Part shown: in pieces, positions 1-10,331 of the stretch
Numbering within the stretch: position 1 is the stretch's first letter
Layout of the letters: each line of letters opens with the position of its first letter
Assembly: GCF_004117855.1 (NCBI RefSeq)
Contig: NZ_QWBW01000016.1
Location: 52,059 to 116,058, forward strand
DNA length: 64,000 nt
Direction: 5' to 3'
DNA from: Modicisalibacter coralii
Lineage (GTDB): Bacteria; Pseudomonadota; Gammaproteobacteria; Pseudomonadales; Halomonadaceae
Notes under the pieces: generated by a model
The model's input: only the letters and a program-made list of their open reading frames with translations
The model's database searches: none
What the model was told of the DNA's origin: nothing
Made by a program: the position numbers and the translations under genes

Positions 1-1260
1 CAGGATGCCCGTCAGTCCGCCGAGGACGAACAGGGTGATGAAACCCAGCGCATAGACCATGGGGATCGTCACGCGTACCCGCCCGCGGAACATGGTCAGC
101 ATCCAGTCGTAGACCTTCACCCCGGTGGGCACGCCGATCAGCATGGTGGCGATGCCGAACACCACGTTGACGTTGGGCGACTGACCCATGGTGAAGAAGT
201 GATGCAGCCAGACCGTGAACGACAGCACGGCGATGACCATGGTCGCGATCACCAGACCGGTGTAGCCGTACAGGCGCTTGCCCGAGAAGGTCGAGAACAC
301 TTCCGAGAACACCCCGAAGGCGGGCAGGATCAGGATGTAGACCTCGGGGTGGCCGAACAGCCAGAACATGTTGACGTAGTTCATCATGTCGCCACCGAGA
401 TCCTGGGTGAAGAAATGGAAATCCAGGTAGCGATCGAGTGCCAGCAGGGCCGTGGCCACGGTCAGCGGCGGCATGGCGAAGATCATCAGAATCGAGGTGC
501 ACAGCGCGGTCCAGCAGAACAGCGGCATGCGGAACAGGTGCATGCCCGGGGCCCGCTCCTTGTAGATCGTCACCGCGAAGTTGATGCCGGTCATCGTCGA
601 GCCGATCGACGACAGGGTCACCGCCCAGATCCAGTAGTCGACCCCGGCGCCGGGATTGAAGGAGCTCTCCGTGAAGGGCGGATAGCCGCTCCAGCCGCCG
701 GTGGAAAAGGGCGTGAGCACCAGCGAGACCATGACGATGGCCGCGCCGGCCGCGGTCAGGCCCAGGCTCACCGAGTTCATCACCGGGAAGGACAGGTCCC
801 GGGCGCCGATCTGCAGCGGCATCACGTAGTTGATCACCCCGGTGAGGAACGGCATCGCCATGAAGAAGATCATGATCGTGCCGTGGGTGGTGAAGAACTC
901 GCCGAAGTGCTCGGCCAGCAGGAAGCCGCCGTCCAGGCCGAATGCCTGCTGGGTACGCATGAACACCGCCTCGATGATCGCGCGAGCCAGCATGACCAGG
1001 GCGATGACGATGAACATGATACCGATGCGCTTGTGGTCGACGCTGGTCAGCCATTCCGACCACAGCACCTTCCACTTGCCGTGCCGGGTCAGCAGTACCA
1101 CCACGGCCAGCGCCCCGAGCACCACCAGGGAGGCGGCGGCCGTGACGATGGCGGCGTTGACGATGTGCAGGGTGTCGGGCGTCTGGATCGCATCCCAGAA
1201 GGGCAGGGCATTCCAGTCGAGGCGTCCCAGCGCGATGTCCAGGAAGTGAGTCAGCGTCAC
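1..1260 (-). CDS. cyoB: Cytochrome bo-type quinol oxidase subunit I, 3' end beyond window
   Basis: Heme-copper oxidase subunit I, the membrane catalytic subunit that reduces oxygen to water and pumps protons. The minus-strand reading frame is open from a GTG at 1260 to the window edge (420 codons), so the C-terminus is missing. The translation carries family landmarks: DHKRIGIMFI near residue 75, a THGTIMIFF segment, the PLQIGARD loop, the GHPEVYILILP copper/proton-channel motif and the HHFFTMG segment. It resembles CyoB (quinol oxidase) more than cytochrome c oxidases, agreeing with its partner CyoA, which has no CuA ligands. GTG start and the cyoA TGA stop overlap (GTGA), implying translational coupling in a cyoA-cyoB operon. 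Further cyo genes probably lie left of the window. Confidence 0.9.
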   Translation of the reverse strand, partial: MTLTHFLDIALGRLDWNALPFWDAIQTPDTLHIVNAAIVTAAASLVVLGALAVVVLLTRHGKWKVLWSEWLTSVDHKRIGIMFIVIALVMLARAIIEAVFMRTQQAFGLDGGFLLAEHFGEFFTTHGTIMIFFMAMPFLTGVINYVMPLQIGARDLSFPVMNSVSLGLTAAGAAIVMVSLVLTPFSTGGWSGYPPFTESSFNPGAGVDYWIWAVTLSSIGSTMTGINFAVTIYKERAPGMHLFRMPLFCWTALCTSILMIFAMPPLTVATALLALDRYLDFHFFTQDLGGDMMNYVNMFWLFGHPEVYILILPAFGVFSEVFSTFSGKRLYGYTGLVIATMVIAVLSFTVWLHHFFTMGQSPNVNVVFGIATMLIGVPTGVKVYDWMLTMFRGRVRVTIPMVYALGFITLFVLGGLTGIL

Positions 1261-2360
1261 GGCGTTTCCCCCTGCTGGTGATGGCGCGGTGATCCTGCCG
1301 GTGGCAGGGAAACCATGGCGTCGTCGGCTGCGTGGAGCGGTGTCAGGGCGGCGGCGGCCGCGACCGGGCCATCTACGCCGGTCGTGACGCGTTGAAACGC
1401 GAGCGGTGTCTGCTGCGCCGCTATGGAAACCGGGCCGGGAGCGAGGGCCTCGCCCGGGGTGCCCGCCACGATCGCCGAGAACAGGTCGTCCGGCGTGGCC
1501 GAGAAGCGCAGCGCCTCGGTCTGCCCGTCCTCGCCCAGCGCCCTGGCCAGTTCGCGGACGGTATTGCGGCCGTCGAGCACCTGATAGGTCGGGCGGTCGA
1601 GGGCATGGCCGTGCCGGCGGGCGCCCGCGATGAAGTCGTCGAACGCGGCCTCGGTCACCGCCTTGGCCGTGAAGTGCTGCTCGTGAAAGCGCTCGCCGTT
1701 GTACTGGGTGTTCTCGCCGCGATAGGTTCCGGGGTGATCGGCCAGAAGATGCAGGCGCGTGACCATGCCGTGCATGGCGTAGATCTGGCTGCCCAGCGCG
1801 GGGACGAAGAACGACTGCATCACGGTATCGGAGGTCAGCTCGAGTTCGAGCGGACGTTCGGCGGGGAAGACCAGTTCATTGACGGTAGCGATGTTCTGCT
1901 CGGGGTAGATGAACAGCCATTTCCAGTCGTAGCCCACGACCTGCACGTGCAGCGGCTTTTGATCCGACGGCAGCGGCTTGTAGGGGTCCAGCGAGTAGGT
2001 CTGCTGCCAGAGGAAATAGCCCAGGATCGCCACGATCAGGAAAGGCACGCCCCAGATGAGGTATTCCAGACGCTTCGAGAAGCTCCAGCGCGGCCGATAG
2101 GTCGACTCGCCACCGTAGCGGTATTTCCAGACGAGTACCGGGGTGAGCACGATGACCGGCAGCACCACCACCAGCGTCAGCGCGACGACGATCCAGAAGT
2201 GGGTGCGCTGGGCGGCGGCGACCGGTCCGTGCGGGTCGAGAAAGCTCAGGTTGTTCTGACTGCAGCCGGTCACGACAAGCAGGGCGAGCAGTCCCAGAAA
2301 CGCACGTGCCAAGGGGCCCACATTGCGCGGCTGCACGGCGTTGCACGATCCTCCTGTCAC
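1257..2360 (-). CDS. cyoA: Cytochrome bo-type quinol oxidase subunit II (lipoprotein)
   Basis: Subunit II of a heme-copper quinol oxidase, 367 residues. A lipoprotein signal ends at Cys33 (lipobox VTGC), followed by two transmembrane helices (about 48-70 and 88-110) and a cupredoxin-like periplasmic domain containing the VVGYDWKWLFIYPE segment. The CuA ligand set (paired cysteines near the C-terminal loop) is absent: the region GTYRGENTQYNGERFHEQ has no cysteine, which is typical of quinol rather than cytochrome c oxidases. The tail beyond about residue 250 is longer than I would expect for the minimal fold. It overlaps cyoB by four bases and is the first gene of the operon; the 212 bases upstream separate it from ppk. 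Confidence 0.88.
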   Translation of the reverse strand: MTGGSCNAVQPRNVGPLARAFLGLLALLVVTGCSQNNLSFLDPHGPVAAAQRTHFWIVVALTLVVVLPVIVLTPVLVWKYRYGGESTYRPRWSFSKRLEYLIWGVPFLIVAILGYFLWQQTYSLDPYKPLPSDQKPLHVQVVGYDWKWLFIYPEQNIATVNELVFPAERPLELELTSDTVMQSFFVPALGSQIYAMHGMVTRLHLLADHPGTYRGENTQYNGERFHEQHFTAKAVTEAAFDDFIAGARRHGHALDRPTYQVLDGRNTVRELARALGEDGQTEALRFSATPDDLFSAIVAGTPGEALAPGPVSIAAQQTPLAFQRVTTGVDGPVAAAAALTPLHAADDAMVSLPPAGSPRHHQQGETP

Positions 2361-2423
2361 GATCTGACTCCCTACGTCCCTGTCGGTTTGGAGGGGATGT
2401 CACCTTCATCGATCCGACACCAC

Positions 2424-2481
2424 GAGCCTTCGGAAGGCTCTGCCGGGGTCGATGACGTCATTCCGACCATTCCCTGGTCGG
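2424..2481 (-). terminator. Two stem-loops between ppk and cyoA
   Basis: Two perfect 7-bp stems lie in the 212-base gap after the ppk stop: GAGCCTT/AAGGCTC at 2424-2440 (3-nt loop) and CCGACCA/TGGTCGG at 2463-2481 (5-nt loop). Their place suits transcription termination after ppk or a leader structure ahead of cyoA. Neither is followed by a clear T-run, so they are not canonical intrinsic terminators. Confidence 0.35.
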
Positions 2482-2572
2482 ATGGTTAGCGGGTCACATG
2501 GTGTTACCACACTCAGAAAACGTAGTGGATGTTCGGCGCCGGCTCAAATGGTGGTACGGGCCGAGGCGGTTC

Positions 2573-4786
2573 TCAGGCCTTGGCGGCATAGGCGTAGAGC
2601 AGCGTCTCCTGGGCGCTGATCGGGGCCGCGTCGCCGGGCTCCTGCTTGCGGTAGCTGCCGTCCTCCTGCAGCACCCAGCTCTGACAGTTGTCGACCAGGT
2701 AGGTCTCCAGGTCCTTGCGCACGCGCTGGGCGAGCTTCTTGTCGAGGATCGGGAAGCAGGTCTCGACGCGGTGGAACATGTTGCGTTCCATGAAGTCGGC
2801 GCTCGAGGCCCAGATCTCGCTCTTGCCGTCGTTGTGGAAATGGAAGACCCGGGTGTGCTCGAGGAAGCGGCCGATGATCGAGCGGACCCGGATGTTCTCG
2901 GAGATGCCCGGCACGCCGGGACGCAGGCAGCACATGCCGCGAATGATCAGGTCGCACTGCACGCCGGCGCGCGAGGCGCGGTACAGCGCGCGAATCAGTT
3001 GCGGCTCGGTGAGCGAGTTGCACTTGATGATCAGGTGCGCCTTCTTGCCCTTCTCGGCGAACTTCGCCTCGCGGTCGATCATCGCCACCAGCCGATCGTG
3101 GAGCACGAAAGGCGCGTGCAGCAGGGTGTGGATATTGCGTGGCTTGCCCATGCCGGAGAGCTGCTGGAAGACCATGTGGACGTCCTCGCAGAGCGTCTCG
3201 TTGGCGGTCAGCAGGCTGTAGTCGGTGTAGAGCTTGGCGGTCTTGGAATGGTAGTTGCCGGTGCCCAGATGGGCGTAGTAGCGCAGCTCGCCCTTCTCGC
3301 GGCGCACGATGTGCAGCATCTTGGCGTGGGTCTTGTAGGCCATCACGCCGTAGATGACGATCGCCCCGGCTTCCTGCAGCCGTGAGGCCAGCGCCAGGTT
3401 GTCGGCCTCGTCGAAGCGTGCCCGCAGTTCGATGACCACGGTCACTTCCTTGCCGTTGCGTGCCGCCTCGACCAGCGCGCTGACGATCGGTGAGTCGGCC
3501 CCGGTGCGATAGAGGGTCTGCTTGATCGCCAGCACCGCGGTGTCCCGGGCCGCCTCGCGCAGCAGATCCTCGATCGGAGCGAACGACTGGAAGGGGTGGT
3601 GGAGCAGCACGTCGCCCTGGTCGATCACCTCGAACAGACTGCCCTCCGGCTTGAGGTTCTTGGGCAGGCCCGGGGTGAACGACCGGTAGAGCAGATCGGG
3701 GCGGTCGATATCGCCGAGCACCGACATCATGCGCGTCAGGTTGACCGGGCCGTTGACCCGGTAGAGATCCTGCTCGTCGAGCTCGAACTGCTTGAGCAGG
3801 AACGTCGACAGCGTATCGGGGCAGTTGTCGGCGACCTCCAGGCGTACCCCGTCGCCGTAGCGCCGGGCGAGCAGCTCGCCGCGCAGTGCCGAGGCCAGGT
3901 CGGAGACCTCCTCGGGGTCCACCGACAGGTCGGCGTTGCGGGTCAGGCGGAACTGATAACAGCCGCGCACCTCCATGCCCGGGAACACCTCCTGGGCATG
4001 GGCATGGATCATCGAGGACAGGAACACATAGTCGGTGTAGCCCTCCTCGGCCAGGTGTTCCGGCAGGCGGATCACCCGCGGCAGCGAACGCGGTGCGGGC
4101 AGGATCGCCAGGCCGCCCTCGCGGCCGAAGGCATCCTTGCCCTCGAGCTCGACGATGAAGTTGAGGCTCTTGTTGACCAGCCGCGGGAAGGGGTGCGACG
4201 GGTCCAGCCCGATGGGGCTGATCACCGGCATGATCTCTTCGTCGAAGTATTCGCGAACCCAGTCGCGCTGTTGCTGCGTCCACTGCGCGCGGCGCCGGTA
4301 GCGGATGCGCTGCTCCTCGAGCGCGGGGATCAGTATCTCGTTGAGGATGCGGTACTGGCGCTCGACCTGCTCGTGGGCGATGCGCGATATCTCGGTCAGG
4401 ACGCGGCGCGGCGAGAGCCCGTCGCCGCCGGTCTCCTCGCTGCCGAGCATCAGTTGATGCTTGAGGCCGGCGACGCGGATCTCGAAGAACTCGTCGAGGT
4501 TCGACGAGAAGATCAGCAGGAACATCATCCGGTTGAGCAGCGGATGCGAGGTGTCGAGGGCCTGCTCGAGCACCCGGATGTTGAACTGCAGGTTGGAGAG
4601 TTCGCGGTTGAAGTACAGCGACGGGTCGTCGAGGTCGGCCTCCGGCGAGGGCGTGGGCTTGGCGTGGATGCCGGTGCGGGTGCGATTGACCCGCAGCGGC
4701 GGCGCCTCGCCCGACGCCTCGCTGGCGGAGGTGTCCTGGGGGCTGTCCAGCGCGGCGGATACCGGTTGGCTGCGCGACTCTTCCAT
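2573..4786 (-). CDS. ppk1: Polyphosphate kinase 1
   Basis: Reversibly polymerises the gamma-phosphate of ATP into inorganic polyphosphate. The 737-residue product has the four-part PPK1 layout: an N-terminal helical domain (YFNRELSNLQFNIRVLEQA, about 58-76), a head domain, and two C-terminal phospholipase-D-like domains. The autophosphorylated histidine lies in the TGNYHSKTAKLYTD segment (about residue 513), and the ENIRVRSIIGRFLEHTR segment is also conserved. A hydrophilic N-terminal extension of roughly 50 residues (rich in S, E, P) precedes the core. It follows hemB on the same strand after a 42-base gap; hemB and ppk adjacency is also known in other gammaproteobacteria, so the two may share a transcript. 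Confidence 0.95.
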   Translation of the reverse strand: MEESRSQPVSAALDSPQDTSASEASGEAPPLRVNRTRTGIHAKPTPSPEADLDDPSLYFNRELSNLQFNIRVLEQALDTSHPLLNRMMFLLIFSSNLDEFFEIRVAGLKHQLMLGSEETGGDGLSPRRVLTEISRIAHEQVERQYRILNEILIPALEEQRIRYRRRAQWTQQQRDWVREYFDEEIMPVISPIGLDPSHPFPRLVNKSLNFIVELEGKDAFGREGGLAILPAPRSLPRVIRLPEHLAEEGYTDYVFLSSMIHAHAQEVFPGMEVRGCYQFRLTRNADLSVDPEEVSDLASALRGELLARRYGDGVRLEVADNCPDTLSTFLLKQFELDEQDLYRVNGPVNLTRMMSVLGDIDRPDLLYRSFTPGLPKNLKPEGSLFEVIDQGDVLLHHPFQSFAPIEDLLREAARDTAVLAIKQTLYRTGADSPIVSALVEAARNGKEVTVVIELRARFDEADNLALASRLQEAGAIVIYGVMAYKTHAKMLHIVRREKGELRYYAHLGTGNYHSKTAKLYTDYSLLTANETLCEDVHMVFQQLSGMGKPRNIHTLLHAPFVLHDRLVAMIDREAKFAEKGKKAHLIIKCNSLTEPQLIRALYRASRAGVQCDLIIRGMCCLRPGVPGISENIRVRSIIGRFLEHTRVFHFHNDGKSEIWASSADFMERNMFHRVETCFPILDKKLAQRVRKDLETYLVDNCQSWVLQEDGSYRKQEPGDAAPISAQETLLYAYAAKA

Positions 4787-4828
4787 CGCAAGACTCCTTG
4801 GCGACGAGAGGGCGCGCGGCCCCCTCGA

Positions 4829-5896
<1,068 letters not shown>

Positions 5897-6121
5897 CTAT
5901 GACAATGCCATGACAGCGGCGACGCTGACCCCGAGTATATCAACGCAGGCCGATACGCGAATGCCTCCGCTTGTCGCACCGGCGGCCAGCTTCTAGATTG
6001 TAGTTTCCCCGCCGCGCTGCATCGGGGTCCGCCATACCCATCGCCGCCGCCAGGCGCGCGCCTTCCAGGTCGGTCCGGGTCGCCGGTGAGCGTCTCGGAC
6101 GAGCGTAGGAGAATGACGGCA

Positions 6122-6775
6122 ATGAACAAACAGGTCGCGGTCATCCTGTCCGGTTGCGGAACCGAGGACGGTTCGGAAGCCCGGGAAGTGATACTCACCT
6201 TGCTGGGGCTCGATCAGCGCGGCATCGGCTATCGCTGTTTCGCGCCCGATGGCGACCAGCCGCGGGTCGTCGACCATCGCAGCGGTGAAGTCTACGACGC
6301 GACGCGCAACGTCCTGCGCGAGGCCGCGCGGCTGGGCGGGCGCGAGACGCTCGACCTCGCGGCGCTCGACCCCGACGACGTCGACGGCGTGGTGATCCCC
6401 GGCGGGGTGGGCGTGATCCACACGCTCTCGGACTTCGCCACGGCGGGTACCGAGATGAGCGTGCTGCCGCAGTTGCGCGACGCCCTGGTGCCCTTCCACG
6501 AGCGGGGCAAGCCCTTCGGCCTGATGGGCTACGCGCCGTTGCTGGTGCCGCGGCTGCTCGGCGAGGGCATCGCCGTCACCGTGGGCCAGAACGCCGAGCT
6601 GGCCGGGGCGATCAGCAGCATGGGCGGGCTGCACAAGAGCTGTGCGGTCAACGAGGTAGCGATCGACCGCGAGCACCGGGTGGTGTCGACGCCGGCCTTC
6701 CTGCTCGCCGGCGGGCCGGCCGAGGCCTCGACCGGCATCTTCAAGCTGATCGATCGGCTGGCGGAGATGCTCTGA
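6122..6775 (+). CDS. elbB: ElbB-like DJ-1/PfpI family protein lacking the nucleophilic cysteine
   Basis: The 217-residue product matches ElbB (isoprenoid biosynthesis glyoxalase, DJ-1/PfpI superfamily) along its whole length, starting MNKQVAVILSGCGTEDGSE and including DGVVIPGGVG and STPAFLLAGG. In the family the nucleophile elbow usually reads with Cys after Met in a GFMCIAP-like motif; here it reads GLMGYAP, so Gly136 replaces the catalytic Cys and the codon is plainly GGC. Glyoxalase-type activity is therefore doubtful unless another residue substitutes. The ATG at 6122 is chosen because AGGAG at 6107-6111 sits 10 bases upstream and the length equals that of E. coli ElbB. Earlier GTG (6086) and ATG (6113) codons are possible. 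Monocistronic and divergent from hemB. Confidence 0.88.
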   Translation: MNKQVAVILSGCGTEDGSEAREVILTLLGLDQRGIGYRCFAPDGDQPRVVDHRSGEVYDATRNVLREAARLGGRETLDLAALDPDDVDGVVIPGGVGVIHTLSDFATAGTEMSVLPQLRDALVPFHERGKPFGLMGYAPLLVPRLLGEGIAVTVGQNAELAGAISSMGGLHKSCAVNEVAIDREHRVVSTPAFLLAGGPAEASTGIFKLIDRLAEML

Positions 6776-6859
6776 AAGGGTGGCCGTGACAGCGCTGCCG
6801 GCGCGACGACAAGCGCCCCGGCTCCCTGCGCCGGGCACTTGCGGTCAGGGGCCGACGCG

Positions 6860-7648
6860 TCAGGCGTCGTCGTCGATGTCGTCCGATGGCGTCTTGCGGC
6901 GGACGATGCGGCCGAACAGGATGCCGATCTCGTAGAGCAGCCACATGGGCACCGCCAGCAGGCTCTGCGAGATCACGTCCGGCGGGGTCATCAGCATGCC
7001 GATCACGAAGCAGCCCAGGATAACGTAGGGGCGTTTCTTCGACAGGTTCTCGACGCTGGTGGCGCCGGTCCAGATCAGCAGGAAGGTGGCGATGGGGATC
7101 TCGAACGCCACGCCGAAGGCGAAGAACAGCTTCAGCACGAAGTTGAGATACTGGTTGATGTCGGTCATCACCGCGACGTTCTGCGGCCCGGCATGCACGA
7201 AGAAGTTGAACAGCAGCGGAAAGACCACGTAATAGGCGAAGGCGGCGCCCCCGTAGAACAGCGCCACGCTGGAGACCAGCAGCGGCACGGCGAGGGTCTT
7301 CTCGTTCTCGTACAGGCCCGGGGCGACGAAGGCCCAGGCCTGATGCAGCACGAAGGGGATGGCGATGAATACCGCCACCACCAGGGTCAGCTTGAACGGT
7401 GCCAGAAACGGCGAGGCGACCTCGGTGGCGATCATCTGCGAGCCCGCCGGCAGCAGCGCCATCAACGGGTCGGCCACGAAGCTGTAGATGTCGTTGGAGA
7501 AGGCGTAGAGCGCCAGGAAGATCACCCCGATGGCGATCACCGCGCGCAGCAGACGGCTGCGCAGTTCGACCAGGTGCTCGATCAGCGGTGCGTGGGAGGC
7601 GTCGTCGTGCGGCTTGTCGTCGTCACGCGGGGAGGAGGAGTCACTCAT
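6860..7648 (-). CDS. tatC: Sec-independent protein translocase TatC
   Basis: Membrane receptor for twin-arginine signal peptides in the Tat export pathway. The 262-residue protein has six predicted transmembrane helices and the characteristic N-terminal HLVELRSRLLR segment, the FVAPGLYENE loop and the FGVAFEIPI helix. The N-terminal tail (about 20 residues, rich in D and S) and the C-terminal acidic tail are hydrophilic and cytoplasmic. Its ATG overlaps the tatB stop by four bases (ATGA). It ends an operon of ubiE, ubiJ, ubiB, hisE, tatA, tatB, tatC and converges on elbB with 84 bases between. A Tat-signal protein encoded at 21484-21714 is a plausible local client. Confidence 0.96.
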   Translation of the reverse strand: MSDSSSPRDDDKPHDDASHAPLIEHLVELRSRLLRAVIAIGVIFLALYAFSNDIYSFVADPLMALLPAGSQMIATEVASPFLAPFKLTLVVAVFIAIPFVLHQAWAFVAPGLYENEKTLAVPLLVSSVALFYGGAAFAYYVVFPLLFNFFVHAGPQNVAVMTDINQYLNFVLKLFFAFGVAFEIPIATFLLIWTGATSVENLSKKRPYVILGCFVIGMLMTPPDVISQSLLAVPMWLLYEIGILFGRIVRRKTPSDDIDDDA

Positions 7649-8028
7649 CGCGGCGCGGAATCCTTGTCGGCGGGAGGGGGCGGCGACTCGGCCGTGGTCG
7701 ATGCCTCGACCGGCTCGTGGGCGGCGGTGTCGACGGCAGTCGACGACGAGGCGTCACGCCGGGGCTCGCTCTCGACGCTGCTCTCGACATCGCGGCGCGC
7801 CTTGTCGAGCCCCTCGTTGAGTTTCCGTTCCTGCTCGGCGAGCTTCTGGCGCAGTTCCTCCGCCTCGAGTTGCTCGTTGATCTCGCGCTGCATGCCGGCG
7901 ACGCTGCGCCTGACCTTGCCGATCCACAGCCCCGCGGTGCGCGCGGCCTTGGGCAGGCGCTCGGGCCCGAGCACCAGCAGGCCGACCACGCCGATCAGCA
8001 GCAGTTCGAGAAAGCCGATGTCGAACAT
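7645..8028 (-). CDS. tatB: Sec-independent protein translocase TatB
   Basis: TatB partners with TatC to recognise twin-arginine substrates. The 127-residue product begins MFDIGFLELLLIGVVGLLVL, a single transmembrane helix followed by the conserved GPERLP hinge and an amphipathic helix (AARTAGLWIGKVRR). A long charged helix (about 50-90) and a disordered S/T/P/A-rich tail complete the protein, as is usual for TatB. It lies six bases after tatA and overlaps tatC by four bases. Confidence 0.95.
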   Translation of the reverse strand: MFDIGFLELLLIGVVGLLVLGPERLPKAARTAGLWIGKVRRSVAGMQREINEQLEAEELRQKLAEQERKLNEGLDKARRDVESSVESEPRRDASSSTAVDTAAHEPVEASTTAESPPPPADKDSAPR

Positions 8029-8034
8029 GATCGC

Positions 8035-8289
8035 CTACTTCTGTTCTTCTTTGCGGCTGTCCCGCTGTTCCGCCTCGGCGTCGTAGGTATGGCCCGTTTC
8101 CTCGTGGCGCACCTGCCGCTGGGTGGTGTCGTCCGTGTCCGCCTTGTCGTCGTCGTTCATGGCCTTCTTGAAGCCCTTGACCGCGCCACCCAGGTCGCCG
8201 CCGATGTTGCGCAGCTTCTTGGTGCCGAAGATCAGGATGATGATGCCGAGAACGATCAGCAGCTGCCAGATACTGATACCACCTAACAT
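8035..8289 (-). CDS. tatA: Sec-independent protein translocase TatA
   Basis: Pore-forming or membrane-weakening component of the Tat translocase. The 84-residue sequence starts [20 protein letters not shown], then the FGTKKLR hinge and the amphipathic helix [17 protein letters not shown], all diagnostic of TatA. The C-terminal tail is acidic and hydrophilic. It follows hisE by 30 bases and precedes tatB by six. Confidence 0.96.
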   Translation of the reverse strand: MLGGISIWQLLIVLGIIILIFGTKKLRNIGGDLGGAVKGFKKAMNDDDKADTDDTTQRQVRHEETGHTYDAEAEQRDSRKEEQK

Positions 8290-8319
8290 GAACTTTCTCC
8301 CCTCGGGCCAGGCCCGGAT

Positions 8320-8658
8320 CTACTCGTTGTTGCGGGCGGCCTTCTCGTCCAGCCCGGAGATGCCGAAACGGCGTGCCAGCTCGTCGAGTACCGCCTGCGA
8401 GTCGATGCCCAGATGCGAGAGCATCACCAGGCTATGAAACCACAGGTCGGCGGTTTCGGCGACTACCGCCTGACGGGTGGCGTCATCGTCGGCGCGGGCA
8501 TCCTTGGCGGCGATGATGGCCTCGGTGGCTTCCTCGCCGACCTTCTCCAGAATCTTGTTGAGCCCCTTGTGGTGCAGGGAGGCCACGTAGGAGGTGTCGG
8601 GGGCGGCCTGACGGCGGGTGTCGAGCACCGCGTCGAGCTGTTTGAGAATATCGCTCAT
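8320..8658 (-). CDS. hisE: Phosphoribosyl-ATP pyrophosphatase
   Basis: Hydrolyses phosphoribosyl-ATP to phosphoribosyl-AMP and pyrophosphate, step two of histidine synthesis. The product from the ATG at 8658 is 112 residues and shows the all-alpha NTP pyrophosphatase features: [16 protein letters not shown] (the EExxE metal-binding helix) and [13 protein letters not shown]. The open frame continues upstream into ubiB, but the MSDILKQ start fits the family length. In pseudomonads hisI and hisE sit together between ubiB and tatA; here only hisE is present, with 50 bases to ubiB, so hisI must lie elsewhere. Confidence 0.93.
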   Translation of the reverse strand: MSDILKQLDAVLDTRRQAAPDTSYVASLHHKGLNKILEKVGEEATEAIIAAKDARADDDATRQAVVAETADLWFHSLVMLSHLGIDSQAVLDELARRFGISGLDEKAARNNE

Positions 8659-8708
8659 CGATGACAATCCTGAGTCAGTGAGTCGAAAGGGCTTGGTTAA
8701 ACAGGTCA

Positions 8709-10331
8709 CTAACGCCAGGCGAGCAGCACGACGCCCACTGCCGCGGCGAGCAGCACCGGCCAGGGCTGCTCCAGCGCCCAGGCTTCCAGCGGCTGCCAGG
8801 CCAGCGCCAGGGCCAGCAGCAGCGCGCCGATGCGCAGGCGGCGTGCGCTGCGCCCGGTGCGTGCCATTGATGCCTGCATCTGGGCCAGCGACTCGACCTG
8901 CTGATGGCGCTGGCGGCGCTCGCTCTCCACCCGCGCCAGCGCCTGGTGGGCGAGCACCGGCAACTCCGGCAGTTGGCGGCTGAGCTCGGGGGCCTGTTTC
9001 TGCAGCGAGGCCCACAGCCCGCGTGGGCCGGCGCGCTCCTTCATCCAGCGTTCGAGATAGGGCTTGGCGGTCTGCCACAGGTCGAGGTCGGGATAGAGCT
9101 GCCGGCCCAGGCCCTCGATGTTGAGCAGGGTCTTCTGCAGCAACACCAGTTGCGGCTGGACCTCCATGTTGAAACGCCGGGCGGTCTGGAACAGTCCCAG
9201 CAGCACCTGGCCGAAGGAGATGTCCTTGAGCGGCTTCTCGAGGATCGGTTCGCACACCGCGCGGATCGCCGCGGCGAACTCGTTGGCGCGGGTGCCCTCG
9301 CCGACCCAGCCCGACTCGATGTGCAACTGGGCGACCTGGTAATAGTCCTGATGGAAGAACGCCAGCAGGTTGCGCGCCAGATAGTCCTGATCCTCGCGGG
9401 TCAGGCTGCCGACGATGCCGCAGTCGATGGCGATGTACTGCGGGTCGTCGGGCTTGCCGTGGGCGACGAAGATGTTGCCCGGGTGCATGTCGGCGTGGAA
9501 GAAGTTGTCGCGGAACACCTGGGTGAAGAAGATTTCCACGCCGCGCTCGGCGAGCTTGTGCAGATCGGTGCCCTGGGCCTCGAGGGCCGCCATGTCGGCC
9601 ACCGGGATACCATGGATGCGCTCCTGCACGAGGATGCGCCGTCGCGTCAACGGCCAGTGGATCGTCGGCACGTAGAGCAGCGGCGAGTTCTTGAAGTTGC
9701 GCTTGAGCTGCGAAGTGTTGGCGGCTTCCTTGTGCAGGTCCAGCTCGTCGAACAGCGTCGCCTCGTAGTCCGACACCACCTCCACGGGGCGCAGGCGGCG
9801 GGCCTCGGGCACGCGCCGCAGCAGGCGCGCCAGGGTATACATCAGGCCGATGTCCTGGCGCATCACCCGATCGATGCCCGGACGGATCACCTTGACCACC
9901 ACGTCCGCGCCATCGTGCAGCCGTGCAGCGTGGACCTGGGCCACCGACGCCGAGGCCATGGGGTCGGTGTCGAAATGCGCGAAGGCGGACTCGATGCTGC
10001 ACTCGAGTTCTTCCTCGACCACCGTGCGGGCGCGCTCGCCGGGGAAGGGCGGTACCTGATCCTGCAGGCGCTTGAGCTCGTCGGCGATGTCCGGCGGCAG
10101 CAGATCGCGGCGGGTCGAGAGCATCTGGCCGAACTTGACGAAGATCGGCCCCAGCGCTTCCAGGGCCAGTCGCAGCCGTCGCCCGCGGGAATGGCCCCCG
10201 GTGGGTAGCAGGCGCAGCGGCGACAGGCGTACCACCAGGCGCAGCAGCGGCGGCAGGCGGTCGAGCGGGATCAGGCTGTCCAGCCGATAGCGGGCGACCA
10301 CCCACAGGATGCGCAGCAGTCGCAGGCTCAC
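8709..10331 (-). CDS. ubiB: UbiB, atypical kinase/ATPase for ubiquinone biosynthesis
   Basis: Member of the ABC1/ADCK/UbiB atypical kinase family needed for ubiquinone synthesis at the inner membrane. The GTG start at 10331 gives 540 residues, close to the E. coli length. Conserved pieces are the family KxGQ motif in [17 protein letters not shown], the [10 protein letters not shown] segment that replaces the P-loop, the catalytic lysine region [10 protein letters not shown], and [11 protein letters not shown] with IDCGIVGSL. Two C-terminal membrane helices follow about residue 495. The GTG overlaps the ubiJ stop (GTGA), indicating coupling in the ubiE-ubiJ-ubiB order known from enterobacteria and pseudomonads. 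Confidence 0.95.
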   Translation of the reverse strand: MSLRLLRILWVVARYRLDSLIPLDRLPPLLRLVVRLSPLRLLPTGGHSRGRRLRLALEALGPIFVKFGQMLSTRRDLLPPDIADELKRLQDQVPPFPGERARTVVEEELECSIESAFAHFDTDPMASASVAQVHAARLHDGADVVVKVIRPGIDRVMRQDIGLMYTLARLLRRVPEARRLRPVEVVSDYEATLFDELDLHKEAANTSQLKRNFKNSPLLYVPTIHWPLTRRRILVQERIHGIPVADMAALEAQGTDLHKLAERGVEIFFTQVFRDNFFHADMHPGNIFVAHGKPDDPQYIAIDCGIVGSLTREDQDYLARNLLAFFHQDYYQVAQLHIESGWVGEGTRANEFAAAIRAVCEPILEKPLKDISFGQVLLGLFQTARRFNMEVQPQLVLLQKTLLNIEGLGRQLYPDLDLWQTAKPYLERWMKERAGPRGLWASLQKQAPELSRQLPELPVLAHQALARVESERRQRHQQVESLAQMQASMARTGRSARRLRIGALLLALALAWQPLEAWALEQPWPVLLAAAVGVVLLAWR

